Shown here piece after piece: positions 8,116 to 19,829 of a stretch of 64,000 nt of DNA (the first letter of the stretch is position 1; the number at the start of each line of letters is the position of its first letter). Below the pieces are notes generated by a model. The model was not told the DNA's origin, searched no databases, and saw only the letters and a list, made by a program, of their open reading frames with translations. Made by a program: the position numbers and the translations under genes. Location: the NCBI RefSeq assembly GCF_019393635.1, contig NC_057861.1:357102953-357166952 (forward strand), written 5' to 3'. The DNA comes from Dromiciops gliroides. Its lineage: Eukaryota > Chordata > Mammalia > Microbiotheria > Microbiotheriidae.

Positions 8116-8929
8116 AGAAAAATGAGAGAGGTGAAAGGAAAAATGGGGAAATAAATAAAAGAAATGAAAGTTACCCTGGAAAAAGAAGCACAAAAATTGA
8201 CTGTAGATAGCAATTTCTTAAAAAATACAATTGGCCAAATGGGGGGAAATTGCAAAATGGAAAAGGAGGTGCAGAAGCTTACTGAGGAAAATAATGCCTT
8301 AAAAATAAAATTGGGGAGATGGAAGTTAATGAATCCATGAGATGCCAAGAATTCATCAAACATAATCAAAAGAATGAAAAAAATAGAAGATTATGTGAAA
8401 TACCACATTGAAAAGCCAAGTGATGTTGAAAATAGATAGATCCAGGAGAGATAATCTAAGAATTATTGGACTATGTGAAAGCCATGATCAAAAAAAGAGT
8501 CTAAACACCACATTCATGTAAATTAGCAAGGAGAACTATCCTGATATTGTAGAAATGGAGGATAAAATCATCATTGAAAGACTCCACCAATTACTTCCTG
8601 AAATATACCCTAAAAAAGAAAATTCCAAGCAATATTGTATCCAAATTCCAGAATTATCAGATGAAGAAAAAAATACTGCAAGCATACAGAAAGAAACAAT
8701 TTAAATATCATGGAGTCATAGTCAGGATTACACAGGACCTAGCACCTTCAACATTAAAGGATCATAAGGTTTGGAATATTATATTCTGGAAGGAAAAGGA
8801 TCCTTAATTACAACAAGAATCAACTCCCCAACAACACTGAGCATTCAATGAAATAAGGGACTTCCAAGGTTGCCTGAAGAAAAGATCAGAACTGAACAGA
8901 AAATTTGATCTTCAAATACAAGACTCAAG

Positions 8930-9070
8930 GGGGCAGCTAAGTGGCACAGTAGATAAAGCACCAGCCCTTGATTGAGGAGGACCTGACTTCAAATCTGACT
9001 TCAGACACTTGGTACTTACTAGCTGTGTTGACCCTAGGCAAGTCACTTAACCCTCATTTCCCCACTAAAA
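8930..9070 (+). mobile_element. CORE-SINE at the L1 ORF1 end
   Basis: This full SINE is framed by 'aatacaagactcaag' (8915-8929) and 'aatgcaagactcaag' (9071-9085), a 15-bp target duplication with one mismatch. Confidence 0.93.
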
Positions 9071-10077
9071 AATGCAAGACTCAAGAGAAGTATTAAAAGT
9101 AAAACGGAGGGGGGGGGGACATTATTCAATAACGTTAAACTCTGTACATACCTATAAGGGAAGATAATATTTTTAATTCTTGAGATCTGTATCTCTATTA
9201 GGGTATAGTTACTAAATAGACTTTGATCTGATGATATAAAGAAACTTAAGGGGTAGAATAAAAGTTGACTAGGGGGAGGAGAAGGAAGGGGAGGTGGAAT
9301 GGGTTTAATTAAAACATATAAAGAGTTACAAAAAAACTTATCACAAGAGAGGGAAAGAAGGGAGGGGTGAGCATAGTTTCAACCTTATTCTCATCAGATT
9401 TGGTTCAAAGAGGGAAAAATATATACATCCATTTATATAAAGAAGCTTAGCTTACTCTTTAAGGAAGTAAAAGGGTAACGGGGAAAGGGTGGTACTAATA
9501 GAAGGGAGGGCAGAAGCAGGGCAAGAAAGAGGAAAGAAAAGGAAAGGTGGCTGATAAAAGGGACAATTAAGGGAGGGATTAAGGATCAGTAGAAAAATAC
9601 TTGTAAGAAGGAATAGGGAGAAAGGAGAAAAAAAGAGTATAAAGGGGGAAATAGGATGGAGGGAAATATACAATTAGTAATCATAACTGTGAATGTGAAT
9701 GGGATGAACTGTCCCATAAAAGAGAAGGAAAAGCAAAGGTGATTAAAAACCAGAATTCTACAATATTTTCTTTACAAGAAATATATTTGAAGGAGAGAGA
9801 TAAACAAAAAGTAAAGGTTAAAGTTTGGAGCAGAATATATTATGCTTCAGCTAATGTAGAAAAAAACAGGGGTAATAATCCTTACCTAAGACAAAGGAAA
9901 ATCAAAAATAGATGGAATTAGAAGTGATAATTAGGGAAAATACATCTTGCTAAAAGTCACCATTGATAATGATGTAATAGCAATACTAAACATATGCACC
10001 AAGTGGTATAGCATCCAAATTCTTAGAGAAGTTAAATGAGTTACAAAAGGAAACAGACAACAAAAGTGTACTAGTGG

Positions 10078-10220
10078 GGGGCAGCTAAATGGTGCAGTGG
10101 ATAAAGCACCTACCCTGGATTCAGGAGGACCTGAGTTCAAATATGGCCTCAGACACTTGACAATCAGTAGCTATATGACCCTGGGCATGTCACTTAACCC
10201 TCATTGCCCTGAAAAAAGGA
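10078..10220 (+). mobile_element. CORE-SINE in the L1 endonuclease
   Basis: The full-length head and core are present. A 9-bp duplication 'tactagtgg' flanks it at 10069-10077 and 10221-10229. Confidence 0.93.
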
Positions 10221-11634
10221 TACTAGTGGAGGATCTAAACCTTCCCCTCTCAGAACTAGATAAATCTAACCACAAAACATATAAGAAAAAAGTTAGAGAG
10301 GTGAATAGAAAAGATAGATATGATAAATGTCTGGAGAAAATTGAATGGGGATAAAAAGAATATACCTTTTTCTCAGTGGTACATGGCAAATACACAAAAA
10401 TCGACCATGCATTAGAGCACAAAATACCTCACAGTCAAATGCAGAATGTCAGAAATATTAAATGCATCCTTCTCAGATCATGATGCAATAAAGATTACAT
10501 GTAATAAAGAGCCATGGAAAGGTAGACTGAAAATTAATTGGACCCTAAATAATCTCATCCTAAAGTATGAGTGGGTCAAACAACAAATCATAGAAGCAAT
10601 CAAAAACTTCATTCAAGAGAATGACAATAATGAGATGATATACCAAAATCTATGGGATTGTGACAAAGCAGTTCTTAGGGGAAATTTTATATCTCTACAT
10701 GTTTACATGAATAAAATAGAGAATGAGGAGATCAATGAATTGGGCATGGAACTAAAAAAAAGTTAGGAAAATAACAAATTAAAAATCCCCAATTAAATAC
10801 TAAATTAGAAATCCTAAAAACCAAAGGAAAAATGAATAAAATTTAAAGTAAGAAGACTATAGAATTAATCAATAAAACCAAGAGCTGGTTTTGTGAAAAA
10901 AATAAACCTTTGGTTAATTTGATTTAAAAAAAGAAAGAAAGAATAACACCAAATTACCAGCATCAAAGATGAAAGGGGTGATTTCACCACCAACGAAGTG
11001 GAAATTAAAGCAATAATTAGAAACTATTTTGCCCAACTGTATGCCAATAAATTTGACAATCTAAATGAAATACATGAATATTAACAAAAATACAAATTGC
11101 CTAGGTTAACTGAAGAGGAAATAAAATCCTTAAATAAGCCATATAAGAAAATGAAATTGAACAAGCCATTAATGAACTCCCTAATAAAAAAATCAACGGG
11201 CCAAATGGGTTTAAAAGTGAATTCTATTAAACATATGAAGAAAAATTAATTCTAATACTATACAAACTATTTGGAAAAATAGGTGAAGAAGATCTACCAA
11301 ATTAATTTTATGACAAAATATGGTGCTGATACCAAATCCAGACAGAGCCAAAACAGAGAAAAAATATTACAGACCAATTTCCTTAATGAAAATTGATGCA
11401 AAAATCTTAAATAAAATATTAGCAAGGAGATTACAGCAAGTGTTCACCAGGATAATCCACTATCACCAGGTGGGATTTATACAAGTACTGTAAGGCTGGT
11501 TCAACAATAGAAAAACTATCAACATAACCAACCCCATTAATAACAAAACTAACCAAAACCCTATGATTATCTCAATAGATACAAGAAAGCTTTTGACAAA
11601 ATACAGCACTTATTCCTGTTAAAAACACTAGAGA

Positions 11635-11790
11635 AGAGGCAGCTAGGTGGCGCAGTGGATAGAGCACTGGCCTTGGAGTCAGGAGGACCTGAGTTCAAAT
11701 CTGGCCTCAGACTCTTAATACTTATTAGTTGTGTGATCCTGGTCAAGTCACTTAACCCCAAATGCCTCACCAAAAAATAAAACAAAAACA
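11635..11790 (+). mobile_element. CORE-SINE in the L1 RT region
   Basis: The full-length SINE ends in an A-rich tail. The duplication 'aaaacactagaga' (11622-11634) reappears as 'aaaacattagaga' (11791-11803). Confidence 0.92.
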
Positions 11791-13091
11791 AAAACATTAG
11801 AGAGCACAAGAATAAGCAGTATCTACCTAAAACCATTGGCAAACATTATATGTAACAGGGATAAATTAAAGACCTTCCCAATAAGATGGAGGTGAAACAG
11901 GAATGTCCATTATCACCTCTATTATTTATTACTGTACTAGAAATGTTAACATTAGCAATAAGAGAAGAAAAGGAATTAAAGGAATTAGAATAGGCAAAGA
12001 GGAAACAAAACTATCACTCTTTGCAGATGATATGATGGTTTACTTAAAGAATCCAAGAGAATCAACTAAAAATGTCTTGAAAAAATTAACATCTTTAGCA
12101 AAGTTGCAGGATATAAAATAAGCCTACAAAAATCATCAGCATTTCTATACATGACCAACAAATCTCAACAGCAAGAGAAAGGAAGGGAAATTCCTTTCAA
12201 AGTAATGGTAGACAATATAAAATACTTGGGAGTCTACCTGCCAAGACAAACCCAGGGACTCTATGAACACAATTACACAACACTTTTCACACAAATCAAA
12301 TCAGATCTAAATAACTGGGAAAATATCAATTGCTCATGGATAGGCCAAGCTAATATTATTAAAATGACAATTCTACCTAAATTAATTTACTTATTCAGTG
12401 CCATACCAATTAGACTACCAAAAATTATTTTATAGAGTTAGAAAAAAAGAATAACAAAATTAATCTGGAAGAACAAAAAGTCAAGTTTATCAAGGGAAAC
12501 AATGAAAAAAAATGCACAGGAAGTTGGGCTAGCTGTACCAAATTTGAAGCTATATTATAAAGTGGAAGTCATTAAAACTATTTTGTACTGGTTAAAAAAT
12601 AGTGTAGTGGATCAATGGAATAAGTTAGATACAGGAGACACAGTAGCAAATAACTATGGTAATCTACTCTTTGATAAACTCAAAGACTCCAACTTCTGAG
12701 ATAGAAACTCAGTATTTGAAAAAAAACTGCTGGGAAAACTAGAAGATAGCTTGGCAGAAACTAGGCATATACCAACATTTTACACTGTATACCAAAATAA
12801 GGTCAAAATGGGTATAGGATTTAGACATAAAGGGTGATACCATGGGTAAATTAGGACAGGAGGAAACAGTTTACATCTCAGATTTTTGATAAGTCAAGCA
12901 ATTTATGAACAAACAAGCAATAGAGAATATTATGAAATGCAAAATGGATGATTTTGATTACATTAAATTAAAGAGTTTTTGTACAAACAGAAGCCAGGCA
13001 GCCAAAATTAGAAGGGAAGCAGAAAGCTGGAAAAAACTTTTTACAGCCAATGTTTCTGATAAAGGCCTAATTTCTAAAATATATAGAGAAC

Positions 13092-13230
13092 AGGGCAGCT
13101 AGGTGGTACAGTGGATAAAGAACTGGCTCTGGATTCAGGAGGACCTGAGGTCAAATCTGGCCTCAGTCATTGACATATATTAGCTGTGTGACCTTGGGTA
13201 ATTCACTTACCCCTTACTGCCCATCAAAAA

Positions 13231-13265
<35 letters not shown>

Positions 13266-13290
13266 ACAAATAAACAAATAAACAAACAAA

Positions 13291-13325
<35 letters not shown>

Positions 13326-13334
13326 AAATAAAAT
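13092..13334 (+). mobile_element. CORE-SINE with (AAAT)n tail in L1 ORF2
   Basis: The SINE body runs to about 13225 and its tail has grown into about 100 bases of (AAAT/AAAC)n. The target duplication 'aaaatatatagagaac' at 13076-13091 reappears as 'aaaatatatagaggac' at 13335-13350. Confidence 0.93.
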
Positions 13335-14307
13335 AAAATATATAGAGGACCAAATCAAATTTATAAGAATGCAAGTCATTCCCCAATTGAGAAATGGTCA
13401 AAGGATATGAACAAGTAGTTTTCAGATGAAGAAATCAAAGTTATCTATTGCCATGTGAAAAAAATGCTCTAAATCCCTGCTGACTAGAAAAATGCAAATT
13501 AAAACAACTATGAGGTACTACTTCACCGCTATCAAATTGGCTATTATGAAAGAAAATGAAACTACTGATGTTGGAGAAGCTGTGGAAAAATTGGAACACT
13601 AATGCATTGTTGGTGGAGTTGTGAACCATTCTGGAGAGTGATTTGGAACTATGCCAAAAGGGCTAGAGGACAGTTCATACCCTTTGACCCAGTAATACCA
13701 CTACTTGGTCTGTATCCTAAAGAGATCATAGAAAAGGGAAAAGGACCCACATGCACAAAAATATTTATAGTAGCTATCTTTGTGGTGGCAAAGAATTAAA
13801 AATTGAGGGACTGCCCATCAATTGGGGAATGGCTAAACAAGTTGTGGTATACAAATGATCAGGCAGATTTCAGAAAAATCTGGAAAGATTTATGTGGACT
13901 TATGCTGGGTAAAGTGAGCAGAACCAGGAGAACATTGTACCCACTAACAGCAACATTGTGTGATGATGGCAATGATAGACTTAGCTCTTTTCAGCATTAC
14001 AATAATCCAAGACAATTCCAAAGAACTCATGATAGAAAATGATATCCATATCTAGAAAAAAAGAACTGTGGATAATGAATGAAGATTGAACCAGACTGTT
14101 TCTACTTTTAGGTTGTTTTTTTTTTCTTTTATGAGGTTTTTCATTCTTATTCTGATTCTTCTTTCACAGTATGACTAATTCAGAAATATGTTTAATGTGA
14201 TTGTACATATATAACCTATATCAGATTGCTTTCTTTCTTGGGGAGTAAGGAAGGAAGGTAAGGAGGGAGAAAAATTTGGAACTAAAATCTTATTGAAACA
14301 AATTTTG

Positions 14308-14431
14308 AGTAGATAAAGCACCTGGAATCAGCAGTACCTGAGTTCAAATCTGGCCTCAGACACTTGACACTTACTAGATGTGTGACCCTGGACAAGTCAC
14401 AACCCCAATTGCCTCAGCAAAAAAAAAAAAA
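14308..14431 (+). mobile_element. CORE-SINE lacking its head, with poly-A tail
   Basis: It starts inside the SINE at 'agataaagcacc' immediately after the L1 3' end and ends in A12. Confidence 0.85.
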
Positions 14432-14720
14432 GATAATCAGAAAAAATGAGCCCAAAAATGATTTTAGAAAAAAAAAAAACAACATGAAAAGACTTGCATG
14501 AAATGAGTTAAGAGTTAAATAAGTAGAGCCAACAGAACGATGTATACAGTAAAAGCAATTTTGGTTTGAGAACAACTTTGAGAGAATAAGTAATTTTGAT
14601 TATCTTAAATAGTCAAATTTACTATAAAGTACATATGAAGAAAAACACTCTTCATTCAAAGAAAGAACTGATAAATTTAAGTATTTATAGGATAGGTTTA
14701 CATATATAAACCTATTTATG

Positions 14721-14888
14721 GTTTTTTTTGTTTTGTTTTGTTTTGTTTTTTTAGTGAGGCAATTGGGGTTAAGTGACTTGCCCAGGGTAACACAGCTAGT
14801 AAGTGTTAAGTGTCTGAGGCCGGATTTGAACTCAGGTACTCCTGACTCCAGGGCCGGTGCTCTATCCACTGCACCATCTAGCTGCCCC
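14721..14888 (-). mobile_element. CORE-SINE, complete
   Basis: The antisense head 'ccatctagctgcccc' and a T-rich left tail are seen. A perfect 13-bp duplication 'aaacctatttatg' lies at 14708-14720 and 14889-14901. Confidence 0.95.
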
Positions 14889-14901
14889 AAACCTATTTAT
14901 G

Positions 14902-16573
14902 TTTAATGGTAGCTGTCTTTAGGGCATGGGGTGAGGAGAAACATTGAATTAAATAATAATTTTATTGCATATTTGAAAGGAATAGTAAGTTGTACTTACT
15001 AGATTTGCAGTCTCATGTGCAATCATCTTTTTTATTATAATATTTATGGACAGTCTTGGTTTATTCCATAAATTAAAGACAAAATAATTTTATAAATAAT
15101 GTCAGCTCTTCATTTCTTGAGCTGTGTAGAAAAAAAAAAGACTTCCTTAATCCAAGACCAGAGACTTATAAATATGTCACTCTTGTCTATACATTTAAAG
15201 CTACCTTATAAATTTTGCTGAATTTTCCCTTGCCCCAAATTCTCAAATACAAGAAAACTTGAAGTTAGTAAAGGGAAGTTTTAATCACTGTTGTTTCTAT
15301 TTACCAACATTGGAAGTCAATTAGACAAATAATTTTCTTAATGTAATTTTGTGGAGTCCAACCTGTAATTTTATCAAGACAGAAACTCCCTTTTTTGATA
15401 TGTTTTCACCAATACAAATCAGCAATTCTTCTGTAATTTTCCATCTTACAGAGGGTCCTAAGTCATTGAGAGATTAAGTGACTTGCCCATAGTCACACAA
15501 CAAAAACGTATCAGAGGCAAGGCTTAAATCTATGTCTTCCTGACTTCTTGGTCCAGTTTATGAAAGCACCAATCCATTGTCTATAATGATTTGATCTGAC
15601 CATATTTGAGATAAAAGACTCAAAAGAAAAGGAATTTTTTTTCATTCCAAAAGGTAATTCAAAGGTTGTTCTGGATGAGTTTATGGTTACTAAGGGAGGG
15701 ATGTAGTAATTATAATGCTCAATATTAAGACACTGGGCTTATAACCTATTTAAAGAAAAAAAGATTGATAAAAATAATGAAAAATGTTCTCTGAGGCAAC
15801 ATAAGTACTAAGCTATAGAAACATCAAGAAAAGTACTTGAAATAACATTTTCAATTAAACTGAGACATTAAAAGATGATAACACATTTTTAAAAAAATCA
15901 TTCACCAAGAAATTGGAATGCTTTTTCTCAATATTTGAAGACTGGCCAAAGAACCCTGGAATCATTGCCAAGAATATTTTAACAGAAATAGGTGAACTAG
16001 ATGACTCAACATAACTCTTTTTTCATCTTAATTAACTTGATTATAAGAAAAAGAATACATCAATTATGTTTTCAAACATAAAACACCAACCAGTACTTGA
16101 GTCTGACTACTCAAGATCTCTACATTGTGTTGCTATCTTTCTTCTTAATTTCATATTTTCCCATTATTTTCATCCCATCTGTCTAGAGTGAACTTTAATT
16201 AGGAAGGAACTGTGACTACTTTCTTGGCTGGTACTGAATTTTCTGGAAAGTGACAAAATGAATGCTTAATAAACAACATCCAAATGAATCCTTGAAAGGT
16301 ATTTGTCAGCCTCTAGCATGATAAATATCATATGTCTATCAGGTACAATTCTATCAGGTAACTATAAAACAGATAGAATGAAGTCCAAAGCACACCAAAA
16401 TAGATATGTGAGTTCCAGTAAGTATAAAACTAAAAGAAGTCTAGCTCTAGGTCCAACTAAAACATTTAAGTACATTCTATGTTTAGTAGTCTAGGTCTTT
16501 TAAGTAATTTCTGTGTGTGTGTGTGTGTGTGTGTATGTGTGTGTGTATGTGTATGTGTGTGTGTGAATTCTAT
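14902..16573. other. AT-rich intergenic stretch with one old MIR-like fragment
   Basis: No coding or structured feature is seen except an antisense MIR-like core at about 15440-15560 ('agtgacttgcccatagtcac' and 'cttcctgacttcttgg'). Confidence 0.6.
16512..16565. repeat. (TG)n microsatellite
   Basis: An alternating TG run with four TA interruptions, next to a MIR-like SINE. Confidence 0.95.
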
Positions 16574-16678
16574 ATGCAGTGGATAAAACACTGGATATTG
16601 AGGAAGGAAGACCTGAGTTCAAATCCTGACTCCTATACCAGATTTGTGATCCTGGGGCAAGTCACTTAATCTCTGCAT
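16574..16678 (+). mobile_element. MIR/CORE-SINE fragment cut by a solo LTR
   Basis: 'gcagtggataaaacactgga', 'acctgagttcaaatcc' and 'gggcaagtcacttaatctct' are MIR-like. The fragment ends where the LTR begins. Confidence 0.8.
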
Positions 16679-17047
16679 TGTAACGACTGGAATGATGCCA
16701 CCTGCTGAAGACTTACTTTAGAAAAGCTCCACCATGAGGTGAACGTCTCTGAGGACAAGACCATGAGTCTTTTCTTTGGCATCAGGAAGTGATGTTTGCT
16801 GGTGGGAGGTAGAAGGGGGAGCCTGGCGTTCTGACTCTCGCTCTTTTCTGAGGACCCCAGTAGAGAAGGGAGAGGGAAATGTGCTCTCCCTTTAATAGAT
16901 AGATGAATGTAGGCCTTTCTCTCTTTACCAAATTCTTATTCTCCTTAATAAATGCTTAAAAGCCTAACTCTTTCTAAAGCTTATAATTTATTGGTGACCA
17001 CCTATTAGAGATTTTAGACAGAATAGCTAGAATTTTAGCTCTTAACA
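16679..17047 (+). repeat. solo LTR, family A copy 1
   Basis: It begins TGTAACGACTGG and ends CTTAACA, with a polyadenylation signal in 'ccttaataaatgc'. It is close to full-length copies at 18835 and 33955. Flanks GCAT (16675-16678) and GTAT (17048-17051) suggest a 4-bp target duplication with one change, as expected for class I elements. No internal viral sequence is attached. Confidence 0.88.
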
Positions 17048-17565
17048 GTATTCTTTGTTTTCATGAAATAAAAATGGGGCCAATGATATTCTGCTCTCAC
17101 AAAATTTTTGTCAAGAAAAATGAGAATCTCTTAGCACAATATCTGTTACATTGTATATCATTAATAAATGCTTTTTCCTACTCCTTTCCCCCTATATATG
17201 GAATCTTTCATTATAGTAGCAAACACCATTTCCATGTGTGTATATCATTGTTTTATGGCTTATTTATATTGATATGGATTTCCATGTATCAGTGTTCTCC
17301 CCTTTGAGTTTGCATAGTAACACCGTCCATTATTCCTTCAGATTGTATCATCCTTCCTTGGTCTCTGAGTGTCTTTGCATATTTGATAGTTAACTATTTG
17401 AGCATATTGGATACTTCATATATTTCCCAAACCTCTCATTCTTTACAACAGGAGTTAGAGCATGGATGGCACTTATTATCATGGTAGTCTTTTTTTGTTG
17501 AGGAGCATCAAAAATCTGAAAAATAAGGTGACCTACTCATTTAAAGATATAGAAGAAACTGATAA

Positions 17566-17585
17566 AATAGTAGTAGTAGTAGTAA

Positions 17586-17627
<42 letters not shown>

Positions 17628-17656
17628 CAGCAGCAGCAGCAGCAGCAGTAGCAGCC
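17566..17656. repeat. (AGT)n/(AGC)n trinucleotide repeat
   Basis: A run of about 22 AGT units is followed by about 8 AGC units. The valine- and alanine-rich open frame over it is an artefact of the repeat. Confidence 0.95.
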
Positions 17657-17734
17657 ACAGAAACATCAATGACAGTAGTAGCAGTAATCAAAATAATGTC
17701 ATTTACCAATTTTTAATTGGTCAATGGATATTAA

Positions 17735-18560
17735 AGTATTAACAGGATGAAATTCAAGCTATTAATTACCATGTGAAAACAAAATTATCCAGATGCAAAG
17801 AAAACAACACTGAGCTTCCACTTATACATACAATAGAAAAAAGTTGACAAAAAATAAAATAAAAAATGATGAAGGGCTATAGGAAACCAGATACACTAAT
17901 TCATATTTAGTGGAGTTATAAATGATTCTAGCCATTGTGGAAAGCCATTTATCACCACACCCAAAAAGTTGCTAAACTTTGTACCTTTTGACCCAGTAAC
18001 ATCACTACTAGGCCTATATCCCAAAGAGCCCAATGAAAGATATATAGGATCATAGGGACACACACACACACACAAATTTATAATAGCTATTTTTTGTAAT
18101 GAAAAAAGGACTGAATCCTTAGGTGATGACCATTAATTTAGGACTGGGTGAATAAAGTATGTCATATGGTGTCACAAGAAATTATGAAAGACACAGTTTC
18201 AGGGAAACCTGGGAACACTTGTCTTAACTGATGAAGCATGAAGTGAGCAGAACAAGAACAATTTACAAAAGAACTTATAAAGGCAAGAAATCTTGAAAGA
18301 CTTAAAAGCTCTGATTAATAAAATGACCAGTCATTCTAGAACAAACATTCTAGAAGAAATATAGACATTCTAGAAGAAACATAGTGAAGCATGCTGAAGG
18401 AGAGTTGATGGACTCAAAATACAGAATGAAACATAACATTTCTTGGAAATGGCTAATGTAAGAATTTATTTTGCTTAAATATGCATATTTGTCACAAGAG
18501 TTTTGACTTTTTATAATGAGGGTATTGGATAGAAAACAAATTTGTTTTTTATTAAAAATA
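17735..18560 (+). mobile_element. 5'-truncated old L1: ORF2 C-terminus and 3' UTR
   Basis: 'accttttgacccagtaacat', 'ctaggcctatatcccaaaga' and 'gaagtgagcagaac' match the ORF2 end of the L1 at 7120-14306. Divergence is high. A short CA run lies at 18059-18074. Confidence 0.8.
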
Positions 18561-18834
18561 AATTTATACCAGTAATACAGAGAATATGAGTGTCAGTGAA
18601 CAATGTGAAGGGATAGGCATTTTGCTGAAAGGATCAAGGCAAACAAATGATGGAGGAAAGAAAGTACTAATAATGGGTAAATGAGTCAAAACATCTATCT
18701 TCAAAGGCTTGAGAACCCTAACTTTAAAATGAAGCTAGATAAAAGGATCCTGGGTGAAAAATGAGAATAGCTGTCCTAATGGTTACTTGGAGAAAAAAGA
18801 AGTGATCAAATAGGATATGAAATTATTTTTCTTG

Positions 18835-19208
18835 TGTAATGATTGGAATAATGCCACCTGCTGGAGACACTGTAGAAGAGTTCCGCCCATGAAGTGAAGG
18901 TCTTTCAGGGCAAGACCAGGAGTCTTTTCTTTGGCGTCAGGAAGTGACGCAGGCTAGTGGGAGGAGGAAGGAAAAGACTGACACTCGCTCTCGCTCTCGC
19001 TCTCTTTCCTTTGGACTCTGGTGGAGAGGGGAGCTAGAAATGTGCTCTCCCTTTAATAGATAGGAATCTAGGCCTTTCTCTCTCTTTACCAAATTCTTAT
19101 TCTCCTTAATAAATGCTTAAAAGTCTAACTCTTGCTAAAGCTTATAATTTATTGGCGACCACTCATTAGATATTTTAGACAGTTTAGCTAGAATTTTAGC
19201 CCTTAATA
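18835..19208 (+). repeat. solo LTR, family A copy 2
   Basis: It aligns end to end with copies 1 and 3, with one extra (ctcgct)n expansion near 18985. A perfect 4-bp target duplication CTTG lies at 18831-18834 and 19209-19212. Its last bases are TA instead of CA. The duplication size points to a class I (gammaretroviral-type) integrase. Confidence 0.92.
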
Positions 19209-19212
19209 CTTG

Positions 19213-19829
19213 TATTATCCTTGGGAACATGAAGAAGCAACTTCTTTTGATTCCTTCATGTATCTCACCAAGTAGGACCTAGAAGCTAGCTTTTCATTTT
19301 AATTCTATTGAATTTTCATTCACCACAAACTATTTGTTTCCTACTATATGTGATAGGCACAATATCAGGGCCTTCCAATTAGTAGTATTCTATTATATGT
19401 CTTTTGATATCATTTGTAGTGAGAATTATAAAACTAATATGGTTTCATTTATTCATAATGTCAACACAGTTGGATGTAACATTTAGAGTATGAACAATTA
19501 AATTCAGTTTTATCATGGCATAACAATTGTGCAAATCTCAAACTTTACTTCCCTCACCTTTTTTTAGTACTTTCTTAAAACATTAAAAGGAGAGCAGAAA
19601 ATTAAAGAACATTTTAAAAATTCTTAGTGTTTCATGGGTGGTCATGACCAAATAACTCATCATCTACTGAGTCATGTGGGTGGTAAGGGGCCTCTCTCTG
19701 CAATACTTCTCAAGGGAGCTTTGTGAGCAGCATCTGCAGTCTATTGTTAAAATGTTACTTAAAGTATGTAAAGAATGGTAGAACTTTCAAGAACTTGCTG
19801 TTTATTTACTATGCTTTCAAGAAACTAAG
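19213..19829. other. unassigned intergenic stretch
   Basis: No repeat, gene or motif is recognised here, apart from a possible upstream part of the next element's 5' UTR after about 19620. Confidence 0.5.

Larger units (their letters stand above)
7655..8929 (+). pseudogene. L1 ORF1 (RNA-binding chaperone), broken
   Basis: It starts at ATG 7655, with 'MNKKQKRTVNFESFYGE' and an acidic stretch. It is interrupted after codon 68 by two SINEs (7849-8115). A Lys/Glu-rich coiled-coil part follows (8116-8400). The RRM-like core is then recognisable by 'RRDNLRIIGL' (around 8449-8475, broken by small shifts) and by 'IIIERLHQLLPE' at about 8570. The C-terminal domain runs to about 8929. ORF1p is the nucleic-acid-binding trimer of the L1 particle. 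Several stops and frameshifts occur besides the SINE breaks. Confidence 0.8.
9664..14042 (+). pseudogene. L1 ORF2 (endonuclease, reverse transcriptase), broken
   Basis: The endonuclease opens with 'TVNVNGMNCPIKREK' (about 9687), then 'FSLQEIYLKERD', 'EDLNLPLSELDKSN' (about 10229-10270) and the 'SDHDA' motif (10473-10487). The RT part has 'LFADDMMVY' with the FADD active-site motif at 12020-12031. The C-terminal domain reaches 'RTHDRK' and a TGA at 14040-14042. Many stops and shifts divide it, and SINEs sit at 10078, 11635 and 13092. ORF2p nicks target DNA and copies L1 RNA. This copy cannot encode it. Confidence 0.85.
7120..14306 (+). mobile_element. near full-length L1 retrotransposon, decayed, with six internal SINE insertions
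   Basis: The 5' UTR (about 7120-7654) matches the start of a second L1 at 22884. ORF1, a G-rich inter-ORF spacer, ORF2 and a short 3' UTR follow in order. The 3' end matches the ends at 25985 ('aaaaatttggaactaaaat'). SINEs lie at 7849, 8000, 8930, 10078, 11635 and 13092, and most are framed by duplications of L1 sequence. Neither ORF is intact, so it is inactive. It serves as the reference copy for the internally deleted L1s in this window. Confidence 0.9.

Noticed and set aside
17462..17716. Valine/alanine-run protein
   Set aside because: It is encoded by the (AGT)n/(AGC)n repeat with no supporting domain.
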